This document shows positions 35,477 to 45,215 of a DNA stretch of 64,000 nucleotides, in pieces; the stretch's first letter is position 1; each line of letters opens with the position of its first letter. The notes under the pieces are model-generated. The model ran no database searches. It worked only from the letters and a program-made list of their open reading frames with translations, and had not been told where the DNA came from. Source of the stretch: Pseudomonas sp. ATCC 13867 (GTDB lineage: Bacteria > Pseudomonadota > Gammaproteobacteria > Pseudomonadales > Pseudomonadaceae). A program made the position numbers and the translations under genes. The stretch is taken from NCBI RefSeq assembly GCF_000349845.1, contig NC_020829.1:1116001-1180000 (forward strand), in the 5' to 3' direction.

Positions 35477-35825
35477 GAAACCCTCCACCCGCGATCTGCT
35501 ACGCGCCGAGCACCGCCCCCATGTCCCTGGCCGTCATGCCCGCACGGGGTGGGCCGTATTGCTGCTGTGCCTGGTCCTGTCCGCGGTGCTGGCAGGCGCT
35601 TGTCTGTTGCGCGCAGAGGATGACGGACAGGTGCGCCAGCGCATCGAAACGCTGCAGGCGGAAAACGCCCGCCTGGCGGCGGCGCTGGAGGAGCGGCGCC
35701 TGCAAGGCGACCAGGACCGCGCCAACCGCGAGCAACTGATGCGCCGGATCGACGCGATGTCCGCCGAAATCAAGAAACTGAAGACCGAGCTGGCCTTCTT
35801 CCGCCAGCAGAAACCCGGCAAGTAG
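35457..35825 (+). CDS. Small single-helix membrane protein with coiled coil
   Basis: 122 residues with a basic N-terminus, one membrane helix (about 32-52, AVLLLCLVLSAVLAGACLL) and a long coiled coil from about 58 to 115 (IETLQAENARLAAALEERR, then LMRRIDAMSAEIKKLKTEL). It begins inside the end of the M23 gene (20-base overlap) and ends 18 bases before the bactofilin, so it is translated as part of a three-gene unit. I know no named family. A role bridging the cytosolic bactofilin and the periplasmic M23 enzyme is plausible but unproved. Confidence 0.75.
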   Translation: MAWPRTRKPSTRDLLRAEHRPHVPGRHARTGWAVLLLCLVLSAVLAGACLLRAEDDGQVRQRIETLQAENARLAAALEERRLQGDQDRANREQLMRRIDAMSAEIKKLKTELAFFRQQKPGK

Positions 35826-35843
35826 TCCGTCGTAGGAGGACAG

Positions 35844-36263
35844 ATGTTCAGCAACAGCAAGAAAAAGGCGCCGCAGGTGTCCGTGGACAAGTTCTCCAGC
35901 CTGCTCTCTGGCAACGTCTCCCTGGTGGGCGACATGCAGTTCGAGGACGGCCTGAAGATCCTCGGCGCGGTGAAGGGCAACATCTGCCACAAGCCCGGTG
36001 CGGCGAGCCTCCTGGCGCTCAGTGCCGAAGGACATATCGAGGGCAACGTGAGCAGCTACGATGCGTTGATCGACGGCACCATCATCGGCGACCTCTACGT
36101 CGAGCACCTGCTGGAGCTGCACTCCAACGCCCGCATCGTCGGCAACATCCAGTACCGCCAGCTGAGCATGGAGAACGGTGCCACAGTGGACGGCAAGCTG
36201 ACCCGCCTGGCCGATGGCGAAGCGCCGAAACCACTGGAGCTGCCAGCGCCCGCCGAAGCCTGA
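35844..36263 (+). CDS. Bactofilin
   Basis: 139 residues, bactofilin/DUF583 family. A short basic N-terminal tail (SNSKKKAPQVSVDKFSSLL) is followed by a beta-helix core with repeating hydrophobic-glycine turns (VSLVGDMQFEDGLKILGAVK, then EGHIEGNVSSYDALIDGTII). Bactofilins self-assemble without nucleotide into membrane-bound filaments that localise wall enzymes. AGGAGG lies six bases before its ATG. Its position right after an M23 peptidase gene is the conserved arrangement. Confidence 0.92.
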   Translation: MFSNSKKKAPQVSVDKFSSLLSGNVSLVGDMQFEDGLKILGAVKGNICHKPGAASLLALSAEGHIEGNVSSYDALIDGTIIGDLYVEHLLELHSNARIVGNIQYRQLSMENGATVDGKLTRLADGEAPKPLELPAPAEA

Positions 36264-36331
36264 TTCGGACGCGGCGAGCGGCCCGCGGCTTGCTATGATC
36301 GCCTGTCCCGCCGTCCTGATATCTGCGCCCC

Positions 36332-37273
36332 ATGCTCGCACTCCTGCTCCAGACCTTTGGCATTACCGCCCCCGTGTTCGCCATGCTGTTCCTCGGAGTG
36401 CTGTTGCGGCGCGTGGGCTGGATCGATCCGGTGTTCATCCAGACGGCGTCGGCGCTGGTGTTCAACGCCACCATGCCGGCGATGCTGTTCCTCGGCATCT
36501 ACCACGCCGACCTGCACAGCGCGGCGCGCCCGGAACTGCTGTTGTATTTCTGCGTGGCGACCCTGGTGGGCTTCCTGCTGGCCTGGGGCTGGTCGATCTG
36601 GCGGGTGCCCCGCGCGGAGCGCGGCGTCTATACCCAGGGCGCGTTTCGCGGCAACAACGGCATCATCGGCCTGGCCCTGGCCACCAGCCTCTACGGTGAC
36701 CACGGCCTGGCACTGGGCTCGGTCCTCGCGGCTCTGGTGATCCTCTGCTACAACACGCTCTCGTCGGTGGTGCTGGCGATCTACAGCCCGAGCATGAAGT
36801 CCGACCCCTGGAGCATCCTCAAGAGTGTGCTGCGCAACCCGTTGATCATCGGCGTGCTGGCGGCGCTGCCGTTCTCCTGGCTGCAGATCGGGCTGCCGGG
36901 CTGGCTGCTTACTTCTGCCGACTACTTCGCCCAGATGACCTTGCCGCTGGCGCTGATCTGCATCGGCGGCACCCTGTCGCTGGCCTCGCTGCGGGACAGC
37001 GGCGCCCTGGCGCTCAGCGCCAGCCTGATGAAGATGGTCTGGCTGCCGCTGCTCTGCACCTCCGGCGCCTGGCTTTATGGCTTTCGCGGCGCCGAGCTGG
37101 GCGTGCTGTTCCTCTACTTCGCCAGTCCGACGGCGGCGGCCAGCTTCGTGATGGCCCGCGCGGCGAACGGCAACCATGAGCTGGCCGCCTCGATCATCGT
37201 GATCACCACCCTGGCGGCGGCGGTGACCACCAATATCGGTGTCTTCCTGCTGCAGTGGGGCGGCTGGATGTGA
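36332..37273 (+). CDS. AEC-family (auxin efflux carrier-like) transporter
   Basis: 313 residues with about ten hydrophobic helices in two halves. Features are the N-terminal FGITAPVFAMLFLGVLLRR, the mid FRGNNGIIGLALA and the C-terminal FASPTAAASFVMA. Bacterial members carry malonate, malate or similar organic acids. The substrate cannot be told. It starts 68 bases after the bactofilin. A membership in that operon is possible but there is no functional link visible. Confidence 0.87.
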   Translation: MLALLLQTFGITAPVFAMLFLGVLLRRVGWIDPVFIQTASALVFNATMPAMLFLGIYHADLHSAARPELLLYFCVATLVGFLLAWGWSIWRVPRAERGVYTQGAFRGNNGIIGLALATSLYGDHGLALGSVLAALVILCYNTLSSVVLAIYSPSMKSDPWSILKSVLRNPLIIGVLAALPFSWLQIGLPGWLLTSADYFAQMTLPLALICIGGTLSLASLRDSGALALSASLMKMVWLPLLCTSGAWLYGFRGAELGVLFLYFASPTAAASFVMARAANGNHELAASIIVITTLAAAVTTNIGVFLLQWGGWM

Positions 37274-37439
37274 CGGTCGTCGCTTCAGGTTTTCAGATCG
37301 TAGAAGTCAGATAAATATGCAGTACGTTGTAAGACATTGCTGAAAGATTGCGTTGTGCCGGTGGAGGTTTTGAAGTTCATTTCTTCGTTGTACAAGAACC
37401 GTTACATTTGGCATCCGTTTGCACGATCAAGGACTGTTC

Positions 37440-38249
37440 ATGCATCTCACGCGTCGGCCCCTGTATGCCGCTTTCTGTCTTCCAGCCTGCCTGCTGGCGG
37501 CGGTAGTCGCTGCCGAGCCGCGTGCCGAACTGAGCAGCCCGAGCGCCGGCTGGCGCTATTCCGGCCTGACCGATGACCTCAATGCCCCGCGCGTGGCCTA
37601 TCCCACGCCGCCCATCGACCGCGGCGGCGTTCGCGGCCGCAGCCTGATCGAAGGTCACCTGCGCGAACTGTCCGGCGTCGACCGCGCCCAGCGCCTGGTG
37701 GTCAACGGCAATCCACTGCCGCTCTACACCGACGCCGAAGGCCGCTTCGTCCGTCCCTACAACTTCGGCGCGGGCAGTAATAGCGTCGCGGTGAGCAGCG
37801 CCGAGGGCCAATCCCTCAAGCGCATCCAGTTCTACGAAGCCAACCGCAGCCGGTTGCCGCCGAGAATCCGCCTGGCGCTGGGGTGGAACGACCCCAAGGC
37901 CGAGCTCGATCTGCATATCGTCACCCCGGACGGTCAGCATGCCTTCTGGGCACACCCGCGGCTGAGCAATGGCGGCGCCCTCGACCCCGATGGCGTGGAT
38001 GGACCGGGGCCGGAGATGTTCACCATGACGGCTCCTCTGCATGGCACGTACCTGGTCTACGTCAACTACTGGGGCAACCTGAACAGCCAGGGTTACAACT
38101 TCCAGGCCGGCAGCAATGAGCAGGACGTGATCACCGCCGAGATCAACCTGGTGTTCAACGAGAACAGCGTGAACGAGAAGCGCGAGACCTTCGTGGTGCC
38201 CATGCGCACCATCGGCGATCTGGTGCTGGTGAAGACTTTCAACTACTGA
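37440..38249 (+). CDS. magA: MagA, DUF2135 (YfaP-like) secreted protein
   Basis: 269 residues with a signal peptide (about 24 residues) and a C-terminal DUF2135 domain from about 140 (RIRLALGWNDPKAELDLHIV, then GTYLVYVNYWGN, ETFVVPMRTIGDLVLVKTF). The same layout recurs in magF, so the operon is bracketed by two paralogues. AAGGA lies 7 bases before ATG 37440. The preceding 166-base gap is AT-rich and likely holds the mag promoter. In P. aeruginosa magA-F (PA4492-PA4487) is regulated through RetS/GacA/Rsm. The molecular role is unknown. Confidence 0.85.
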   Translation: MHLTRRPLYAAFCLPACLLAAVVAAEPRAELSSPSAGWRYSGLTDDLNAPRVAYPTPPIDRGGVRGRSLIEGHLRELSGVDRAQRLVVNGNPLPLYTDAEGRFVRPYNFGAGSNSVAVSSAEGQSLKRIQFYEANRSRLPPRIRLALGWNDPKAELDLHIVTPDGQHAFWAHPRLSNGGALDPDGVDGPGPEMFTMTAPLHGTYLVYVNYWGNLNSQGYNFQAGSNEQDVITAEINLVFNENSVNEKRETFVVPMRTIGDLVLVKTFNY

Positions 38250-38287
38250 ATCCGCCCCTCGCAGGGATGACACGGGACAAGCGATCC

Positions 38288-40039
38288 ATGAGCGACAACA
38301 CGCCCTCCAGCAGCCAAGACAGTACGCCCACGCCACCCGCCGAACAGGCCCCGCGCCGTGGGCCGCTGATCGCCATCGGCGTGGTTGCCGCCATACTGGT
38401 CGCCGGCGGCCTCGCCCTGGCCTTCGGCCTGATTCCCGCCTTCCACTCGGTACCGGTAGGCACCCTGGAGGCGCCGGAGACTCCGGAGGCGCTGCTCGAC
38501 CTCAAGCGCCCCGACGCCCTGATCGAGAGCGCCTCGCTCAGCCAGTTGCCCAGGGCGGTGCTGGAGGTGCCGCTGCTGCGCGACGTGCTGACCGAGGACT
38601 TCGTCTTCTACTACGAGAACAATGGCGACCGCCTGGGCCTGACCGGCACCCTGCGGCGCATCGTCTACGAGCACGACCTGACCCTGAAGGACAGCCTGAT
38701 CGAGGAACTGCTCGACCAACCGGCCCAGGTCGCCCTGTGGCGCGGCCCCGACGGGCGCCTGCGCGATTTCCTGGTGGTGCTGCGCCGTGGCGGCCTGGCC
38801 AAGCTGCTGGAGCCGCTGGCGAAGGTCGCGGCGGACGATACCCAGTTGAAGCAGGTGGGCGAGATCCAGGTCGGCGGTGCCGCGACCGCCGTCTACCGTC
38901 TGCGCTATGGCGCCGAGAGGAGCGTGCTGTTCGCCTCCCGTGGCGACCAGATGCTGGTGCTGTCGAACCCGAAGATGCTCTTCAGCGATGCCGGCGACGA
39001 AGGCCTGGGCGAGCCGAACGTGGCGGTCGCCAAGGATCTCGCGACGCTGCTGGAGGGACAGCAGGCGTTCGCCAGGCAATTCGGCCTGGAGCCTTCCGCC
39101 GAGCTGAAACAGCGCATTACCCTGGGCGCTGGCGCCCTGGCGATGGGTTACCAGCGCTTCATCCCGAGTTTCGCCGGCGTGCGCTTCGAGCAGGGCAAGG
39201 ATGGCTGGCACAGCTACCTGGCGCTCAATGAAGTCGCCCGCCAGCCGGAACTGGATTTCACCCCGGTATGGCAGGCCATGCCGATGGGCGCCAGCGCCTG
39301 CGTGGCGCTGCCGGTCACGCCCGGCCTGTACGACAGCCTGCTGGTGCGCCTGGGCGCCGAACAGAAGATGGCCACCTCCTTCTCCGAGCACCTGAGCGGC
39401 GCGGCCGGCCTGTGCTGGTACTCCGAATCGCGCCTGCATTCGCCGCTGCTGGTGGTCAAGCTCGACGCCCCGGCCAGCCCCGAACTGGACGAGGAGCTGG
39501 GCAAGCTGTTCGGTAGCCTGGTGGGTTCCTTCGAGGCCAGGGTGGGGGAGGGCGCGTTCCCGGTGGACAGCCGTCCCGAGGGCGACGGTCGCCTGTGGCA
39601 GCGCCAGGTCAGCTCGCGCTTCGGCCAGTATCCGGCGAGCGAGGCGGAGAACCCCGACCAGGTGAGCGGCAACGGTTTCTTCCGCGTCAGCCTGCTGCGC
39701 GACGGCAATACGCTGCTGTTCTCCATCGATGACAAGCTGCTGGACAAGGCGCGCAACACCCTGGCCAAACGCTTCCCGCCGCTGGCCGACGTGCTGCCCA
39801 GGGATGTCCAGGTGCCGGCCTACCTGGCGCCCAATACGCTATCCGACCTGCTGCAGCGCGAGACGATGGACAGCCTGCCGCGTGACATCGAACCGGTGTT
39901 CCGCAACGCCGCCGATACCTTGCTCCTGCCGCGCCTGAAGATCCTCGCCACGCAAGGGGCCTATGCCCTGACGCTGCCGTCCGGCAGCGAGCCCAGCGGC
40001 GACTGGCAGTGGCAGCCGCTGCAGTGGAAGGCGCTGTGA
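38288..40039 (+). CDS. magB: MagB, DUF2138 (YfaA-like) inner-membrane protein
   Basis: 583 residues with a Pro/Ser-rich cytosolic tail, one membrane helix (about 24-48) and a large periplasmic part of the DUF2138 family ([20 protein letters not shown], then [20 protein letters not shown]). The family is found next to bacterial alpha-2-macroglobulins (E. coli yfaA next to yfaS). MagB probably anchors MagD-containing complexes at the inner membrane. The start at 38288 is preferred over an ATG at 38267, whose GGG is too close. Its TGA overlaps the magC GTG. Confidence 0.87.
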   Translation: MSDNTPSSSQDSTPTPPAEQAPRRGPLIAIGVVAAILVAGGLALAFGLIPAFHSVPVGTLEAPETPEALLDLKRPDALIESASLSQLPRAVLEVPLLRDVLTEDFVFYYENNGDRLGLTGTLRRIVYEHDLTLKDSLIEELLDQPAQVALWRGPDGRLRDFLVVLRRGGLAKLLEPLAKVAADDTQLKQVGEIQVGGAATAVYRLRYGAERSVLFASRGDQMLVLSNPKMLFSDAGDEGLGEPNVAVAKDLATLLEGQQAFARQFGLEPSAELKQRITLGAGALAMGYQRFIPSFAGVRFEQGKDGWHSYLALNEVARQPELDFTPVWQAMPMGASACVALPVTPGLYDSLLVRLGAEQKMATSFSEHLSGAAGLCWYSESRLHSPLLVVKLDAPASPELDEELGKLFGSLVGSFEARVGEGAFPVDSRPEGDGRLWQRQVSSRFGQYPASEAENPDQVSGNGFFRVSLLRDGNTLLFSIDDKLLDKARNTLAKRFPPLADVLPRDVQVPAYLAPNTLSDLLQRETMDSLPRDIEPVFRNAADTLLLPRLKILATQGAYALTLPSGSEPSGDWQWQPLQWKAL

Positions 40040-40668
40040 TCGGACGCTCCCTGATCCTGCTCGCCGGGTTGCTGGCCGTTGCATTGGCCCAGGCCGCCGA
40101 GCCCGCGCTGGATACCCGGCAATCGCAGGTGTTTCGCGCCTGGTTCGTGCGCATCGCCGAGGAACAGTTGCGCCGCGGCCCGAACCCGCGCTGGTACCAG
40201 CAGGACTGCGCCGGCCTGGTGCGCTTCGCCGCCAACGAGGCGCTCAAGGTGCACGACGCCAAGTGGCTGCGCGCCAACGGCATGTCCAACCGTTACCTGC
40301 CGCCGGAAATGAGCCTGAGCGATGACCAGCGGCGTCTGGCGCAGAGCTGGCAGCAGGGCGGCGGCCAGACCGGCCCCTATGTCAATGCGATCAAACTGAT
40401 CCAGTACAACAGCCAGCTCGTCGGCCGCGACCTCAACCAGGCGCGGCCGGGCGATCTGATTTTCTTCGACCAGGGCGATGACCAGCATCTGATGATCTGG
40501 ATGGGCCGCGACATCGCTTATCACACCGGCACTCGTACGGCGACCGACAACGGCATGCGCTCGGTCAGCCTGCAACAACTCATGACATGGAAGGACACCC
40601 GATGGATACCCGACGAATCCAATCCCAACTTTATCGGCGTGTATCGCTTGTCCTTCCTCGCCCGATGA
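40036..40668 (+). CDS. magC: MagC, DUF1175 (YfaT-like), NlpC/P60-like fold candidate
   Basis: 210 residues with a signal peptide (about 20 residues). The start is GTG 40036, overlapping the magB stop. DUF1175 proteins accompany bacterial macroglobulins. The motif [12 protein letters not shown] (Cys58) and the later [17 protein letters not shown] (His151) have the order and spacing of the Cys and His of NlpC/P60 and CHAP amidases. A peptidase-like activity is therefore possible, but it is inferred from two motifs. Its stop overlaps the magD ATG. Confidence 0.85.
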   Translation: MIGRSLILLAGLLAVALAQAAEPALDTRQSQVFRAWFVRIAEEQLRRGPNPRWYQQDCAGLVRFAANEALKVHDAKWLRANGMSNRYLPPEMSLSDDQRRLAQSWQQGGGQTGPYVNAIKLIQYNSQLVGRDLNQARPGDLIFFDQGDDQHLMIWMGRDIAYHTGTRTATDNGMRSVSLQQLMTWKDTRWIPDESNPNFIGVYRLSFLAR

Positions 40669-43600
40669 GCGCGCTGCGCGGGATTGCCGCTGCCCTGGCC
40701 TGTGCCGGCCTGTTCGCCGGCATGCCCGCCGCCGTGCAGGCGGACGACAACCTGCCGGCGAGCAACTACTCGCCGATGACCGGGGAGTCGTTCTTCCTGC
40801 TCGCCGACTCAAGCTTCGCCTCCGACGAAGTGGCCAAGGTGCGTCTGGAAGCGCCGGGCCGCGATTATCGCCGCTTCCGCATGGAGCCCTACGGTGGCGC
40901 CGATATCCGCGTCTACCGCATCGACCAGCCGCTGGACTTCCTCAAGCGCCAGAAGAACCTGCATCGCGTGGTGTCCGAAGGGCAGTTCAAGGGCGAGGGC
41001 CTGTCCAACACCCTGGCCTATCTGTGGGATAACTGGTATCGCAAGTCGCGCCGGGTGATGCAGCGGGCGTTTTCCTACGAATCGCGCAAGCAGGTCACCG
41101 AAGTGGTGCCCGAGCTGAAGATGGGCGACACCATCGCTGCGCCGACGCCCTATGACGCGCCGCCGCAGTACGCGCCGATCCCCGGCCTGCCGCTGGTCAG
41201 CCAGTTCCGCTACCCGCTGTGGGACGCCAAGCCGATCCAGCCGCCGAAGGACGTGACCCTGATGGGTTCGTCCAGCGAGTTCATCAATGTCGCGCCCGGC
41301 AACGTCTACGTGCCGCTGGGCAAGCTGAAGCCCGGCCTGTACCTGGTGGAAGCGCTGGTCGGCAAGTACCGCGCGACCACCGTGGTGTTCGTCTCCAACA
41401 GCGTCGCGGTGAGCAAGATCGCCGGCAACGAGCTGCTGGTGTGGACCGCGCGCAAGCATGAAGGCACGCCGGTGGGCGGCGCCAAGGTGCTGTGGACCGA
41501 CGGCCTGGGCGTGATGAGCAGCGGCAGCAGCGACGCCGACGGCTTGCTGCGCCTGCAGCACGTCAGCCCCGAGCGCTCCTTCGTGATCGGCGAGGACGAG
41601 GAGGGCGGCGTCTTCGTCTCCGAGAACTTCTATTACGACAGCGAAATCTACGACACCAAGCTCTATGCCTTCACTGACCGCCCGCTCTACCGTCCGGGCG
41701 ACTGGGTGTCGCTGAAGATCGTCGGCCGCGAGTTCAAGAACTCCCGCGAGTCGCAGGCGCCGCAGAGCGCGCCGCTGCGCCTGTCGGTGATCGACGCCGC
41801 CGGAACCACGCTGCAGACCCTTGACCTCGAGTACGACGCCAGGAGCGGCACCAACGGCCGCTTCCAGCTGCCGCCCAACGCCGTCGCCGGCGGCTACGAG
41901 CTGCGCTTCGACTACCGCGGCCAGACCTACAGCAGTGCCTTCCGCGTCGCCGAGTACATCAAGCCGCACTTCGAGATTTCCCTCGACCTCGCCAAGCCGG
42001 ACTTCAAGACCGGCGAGCCGGTAAAGGGCAACCTGATCCTGCTCTACCCGGACGGCAAGCCGGTGGCCAATGCGCGCCTGGAACTGAGCCTGCGCGCCCA
42101 GCAGCTGTCCATGGTGGACAACGAGCTGCAGTACCTCGGCCAGTTCCCCGTGGAGCTGTCCAGTGCGCAGATCACCACCGACGACCAGGGCCGCGCCGCG
42201 CTGGAGCTGCCGGCGGCGGAGAAGCCCAGCCGCTACATGCTCAGCGTGTTCGCCAGCGATGGCGCCGCATACCGCGTGAAGACCAGCAAGGAAATCCTCA
42301 TCGAGCGCGGCGCCGCGCGCTATCGCGTCAGCGCGCCGCAGCGCTTCAGCGCCGCCGGTGACAAGGTCGAGTTCAGCTACGCCGCCGAGCAGCAGACGCA
42401 GATCCAGCCGACCATCTACCGCTGGCTGCGCCTGGAGGACCGCAGCAGCGGCGACGGCGCGGTGCAGGGCGGCACATTCGCCATCACCTTCGACAAGCCC
42501 GGCACCTACAGCGTCGAACTGCGCGACAAGGCCGGCCAACTGCTCGGCGGCACCGGCCACTCGGTCAGCGGCGACGGCGTGAAGGCCGTGCCAGGCACGG
42601 TGGAAATCGTCCTCGACAAGGCCGAGTACCAGGCCGGTGAAGAAGCCCTGGCGCTGATCACCTTCCCGGAACCGGTGGACGATGCGCTGCTGTCGCTGGA
42701 GCGCGACAAGGTCGAGGCCACCGCACTGCTGTCCAAGGGCGGCGACTGGCTGAAGCTGGAGAAGCTCAACCCGACCCAGTACCGCGCGCGCATCCCGGTG
42801 AAGGCCGAGTTCTCGCCTAACCTGACCTTCTCCGTGCTCTACACCCGCAGTGGCGACTACAGCTTCCAGAACGCCGGCATCAAGGTCGCCGTGCCGCAGG
42901 TCGACATCGCTGTCAGCACCGACAAGGAGCGCTACGAACCGGGCGAGACGGTCACCGTCAACCTCGACACCGCCTACGCCGGCAAGCCCGTCTCCAGCCA
43001 CCTCACCGTCAGCGTGGTGGACGAGATGATCTACGCGCTGCAGCCGGAGATCGCCCCGGGCATCGACCAGTTCTTCTACCACCCGCGCCGCAACAACGTG
43101 CGTACCAGCGCCAGCCTGGCGTTCATCAGCTACGACGTGGCACTGCCCGGCACACCCAGCGCACCCGGCCGCGCCAACCGCAGCGAACGTGGCGTGAAGG
43201 TGCTGGAGCGCCCGCGCCGCGAGGAAGTCGACACCGCCGCCTGGGAGCCGGAACTGGTCACCGACGCCAACGGCAAGGCGCAGTTCAAGTTCCGCATGCC
43301 CGACTCCCTGACCCGCTGGCGCATCACCGCCCGCGCGATGGACGACCAGGGACAGGTCGGCCAGAAGAAGCAGTTCATCCGCTCCGAGAAGCCGCTGTAC
43401 CTGAAGTGGAGCGGGCCGAAGCGCTTCCGCACCGGCGATGTGCCCGACCTCGGCCTGTTCGTGTTCAACCAGGGCGAGCAGGACGCCAAGGCCGAGCTGC
43501 TGATCCGCGCCAACGGCGAGGAGAAGACCCAGGCGCTGGAGCTCAAGCGCGGCGTCAACTACATCGCCTTGCCGAAGCAGCCGCTCAGTGATGGCGACTG

Positions 43601-45212
43601 GAACGTCGAACTGCGCCAGGACGGCCAGGTGCGCGACAGCCTCGGCGTGCACTTCAGTCTGGTGGCCGACAGCTGGCAGGTCCTGCAGTCCCGGCCGCTG
43701 CAGGTCAACGCGCAGAACACGCCGCTGCAGCTGCCGGCGGACGCCCGTGATGTCAGCCTGCGCCTGGACGACAGCGCCCAGGCCCTGCTGCGCGGCAACC
43801 TCGATGCGTTGCTCGACTATCCCTGGGGTGGCGTCGAGCAGACCGCCAGCCAGTTGCTGCCGCTGAGCGTCGCCTACCCGATGCTGGCGGGCGGCGAACC
43901 GCGCGTGCGCGATCGCCTGCGCCTGATCATGCAGACCAGCCGCTTGCGCCTGGTGCAGATGGCCGGCCCGGATGCCTACTTCACCTGGTGGGGCGGCGAA
44001 GACAACGACGCCTTCCTCACCGCCTACGCCTACTACGCCGACTGGTACGCCAGCCGCGCGCTGGAAATCCAGCTGCCGGCGGACCACTGGCAGCGTGTGC
44101 TGGAGCTGTACTCCGCGCGCGCCAGCGCCACGCCGCCGTTGCAGCGCGCGCTGATCCTGGCCTTCGCCCGCGACATGCAGTTGCCGGTGCAGACCCTGGT
44201 CAGCGGCCTGCTCACCGACCTGGAGAAGGCTGGCAACGGCGAGGCGGCGAAGTCCGTGAATGATGCCGACGGCAGCCTGGTCATGGGCCAGCCGGACTCC
44301 GAACTGGGGTTGGCAGTGGCCCGCGTGCTGAGCGCCGGTCTCGCCGAGCAGAGCAAGGTCGCGCTGCCGCCGGGCTTCGCCAGGCAACTGGACGCTGCGC
44401 GGGTGAAGCTGAATACCAGCGAGCAGCCCTTTGCCCGCGCGGTGCAGCTCTACAGCGGTTCGCTGGATGCCAACCGCGCCCGCGCGCTCCTGCTGAGCCT
44501 GGCGCCGCAGCAATCCACCGTCGAACGCGCCCTGGCCCTGGCCTGGATGCAGCGCGCCGTGGCCGCGGCACCGGCCGCCGAGCTGCCCAGGCCGGTGGCG
44601 AGCTGGAAGGAGAGCCACAGCACCTCCGGCGATGCCTTCTGGCAGTGGCAGGGCAAAGGTGTGCCGGCGCAGCTGGACCTGAGCGCCGCGCCGTCGCGTC
44701 CGCTCAACGCCTCCGTCACCTTCCGCAGCGCCGAGGCGCCGGCCAGCCAGTTGCCAGTCAGCATCAAGCGCCGCCTGCTGCGCCTGGTGCCGGGTGACGA
44801 GGCGTTCAAGTTCAATGCCGAGGAACTGGGTGACAAGCCGCTGTCCAGCGACGAGCTGTACCTAGACGAGGTGACCCTCACCAGCGAGCAGGCGCAAGCC
44901 CTGCGCTACGGCATGCTGGAAGTGCCGCTGCCGCCGGGCGCGGACGTCGAGCGCACCACCTGGGGCCTGCAGATCAGCGGCCTGGGCGGTGTCGAGGCGA
45001 CCAGCCTGGAGCGTGCGCGCAATGAGCCGGGTGACCTGTTCTACGGCGTGCCGGTGGATACCCTGGCTGGCGAGTTGCGTTTCCGCCATCTGGTCCGCTT
45101 CTCGCAGAAGGGCGAGTTCGTCCTGCCGCCGGCGCGCTACCAGCGCCTCTATGCGCCGCAGGAGCAGGCGCTGGAGCAGAATCCGGCCCTGGCGAAGATC
45201 AAGGTTCAGTAA
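40665..45212 (+). CDS. magD: MagD, bacterial alpha-2-macroglobulin without thioester
   Basis: 1515 residues. ATG 40665 overlaps the magC stop (ATGA) and gives a signal peptide ending AAVQA-DD, with no clean lipobox. Macroglobulin-like (MG) domains fill the first two thirds ([37 protein letters not shown] is the classic A2M-core block). A thioester/complement-like helical domain follows. At the thioester site the sequence is [16 protein letters not shown], where Gly1056 replaces the reactive Cys of C-x-E-Q. It therefore cannot trap proteases covalently, as in type II (YfaS/MagD) proteins. In P. aeruginosa MagD is periplasmic, is processed and binds proteases. Two longer in-frame starts inside magC are less likely. 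Confidence 0.95.
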   Translation: MSALRGIAAALACAGLFAGMPAAVQADDNLPASNYSPMTGESFFLLADSSFASDEVAKVRLEAPGRDYRRFRMEPYGGADIRVYRIDQPLDFLKRQKNLHRVVSEGQFKGEGLSNTLAYLWDNWYRKSRRVMQRAFSYESRKQVTEVVPELKMGDTIAAPTPYDAPPQYAPIPGLPLVSQFRYPLWDAKPIQPPKDVTLMGSSSEFINVAPGNVYVPLGKLKPGLYLVEALVGKYRATTVVFVSNSVAVSKIAGNELLVWTARKHEGTPVGGAKVLWTDGLGVMSSGSSDADGLLRLQHVSPERSFVIGEDEEGGVFVSENFYYDSEIYDTKLYAFTDRPLYRPGDWVSLKIVGREFKNSRESQAPQSAPLRLSVIDAAGTTLQTLDLEYDARSGTNGRFQLPPNAVAGGYELRFDYRGQTYSSAFRVAEYIKPHFEISLDLAKPDFKTGEPVKGNLILLYPDGKPVANARLELSLRAQQLSMVDNELQYLGQFPVELSSAQITTDDQGRAALELPAAEKPSRYMLSVFASDGAAYRVKTSKEILIERGAARYRVSAPQRFSAAGDKVEFSYAAEQQTQIQPTIYRWLRLEDRSSGDGAVQGGTFAITFDKPGTYSVELRDKAGQLLGGTGHSVSGDGVKAVPGTVEIVLDKAEYQAGEEALALITFPEPVDDALLSLERDKVEATALLSKGGDWLKLEKLNPTQYRARIPVKAEFSPNLTFSVLYTRSGDYSFQNAGIKVAVPQVDIAVSTDKERYEPGETVTVNLDTAYAGKPVSSHLTVSVVDEMIYALQPEIAPGIDQFFYHPRRNNVRTSASLAFISYDVALPGTPSAPGRANRSERGVKVLERPRREEVDTAAWEPELVTDANGKAQFKFRMPDSLTRWRITARAMDDQGQVGQKKQFIRSEKPLYLKWSGPKRFRTGDVPDLGLFVFNQGEQDAKAELLIRANGEEKTQALELKRGVNYIALPKQPLSDGDWNVELRQDGQVRDSLGVHFSLVADSWQVLQSRPLQVNAQNTPLQLPADARDVSLRLDDSAQALLRGNLDALLDYPWGGVEQTASQLLPLSVAYPMLAGGEPRVRDRLRLIMQTSRLRLVQMAGPDAYFTWWGGEDNDAFLTAYAYYADWYASRALEIQLPADHWQRVLELYSARASATPPLQRALILAFARDMQLPVQTLVSGLLTDLEKAGNGEAAKSVNDADGSLVMGQPDSELGLAVARVLSAGLAEQSKVALPPGFARQLDAARVKLNTSEQPFARAVQLYSGSLDANRARALLLSLAPQQSTVERALALAWMQRAVAAAPAAELPRPVASWKESHSTSGDAFWQWQGKGVPAQLDLSAAPSRPLNASVTFRSAEAPASQLPVSIKRRLLRLVPGDEAFKFNAEELGDKPLSSDELYLDEVTLTSEQAQALRYGMLEVPLPPGADVERTTWGLQISGLGGVEATSLERARNEPGDLFYGVPVDTLAGELRFRHLVRFSQKGEFVLPPARYQRLYAPQEQALEQNPALAKIKVQ

Positions 45213-45215
45213 TCG

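Noticed and set aside
40809..44618. Very long open frame antisense to magD (about 1270 codons)
   Set aside because: It is a by-product of high GC codon use on the coding strand. It is rich in Ala/Gly/Val/Gln/His with no domain, and the macroglobulin on the other strand is certain.
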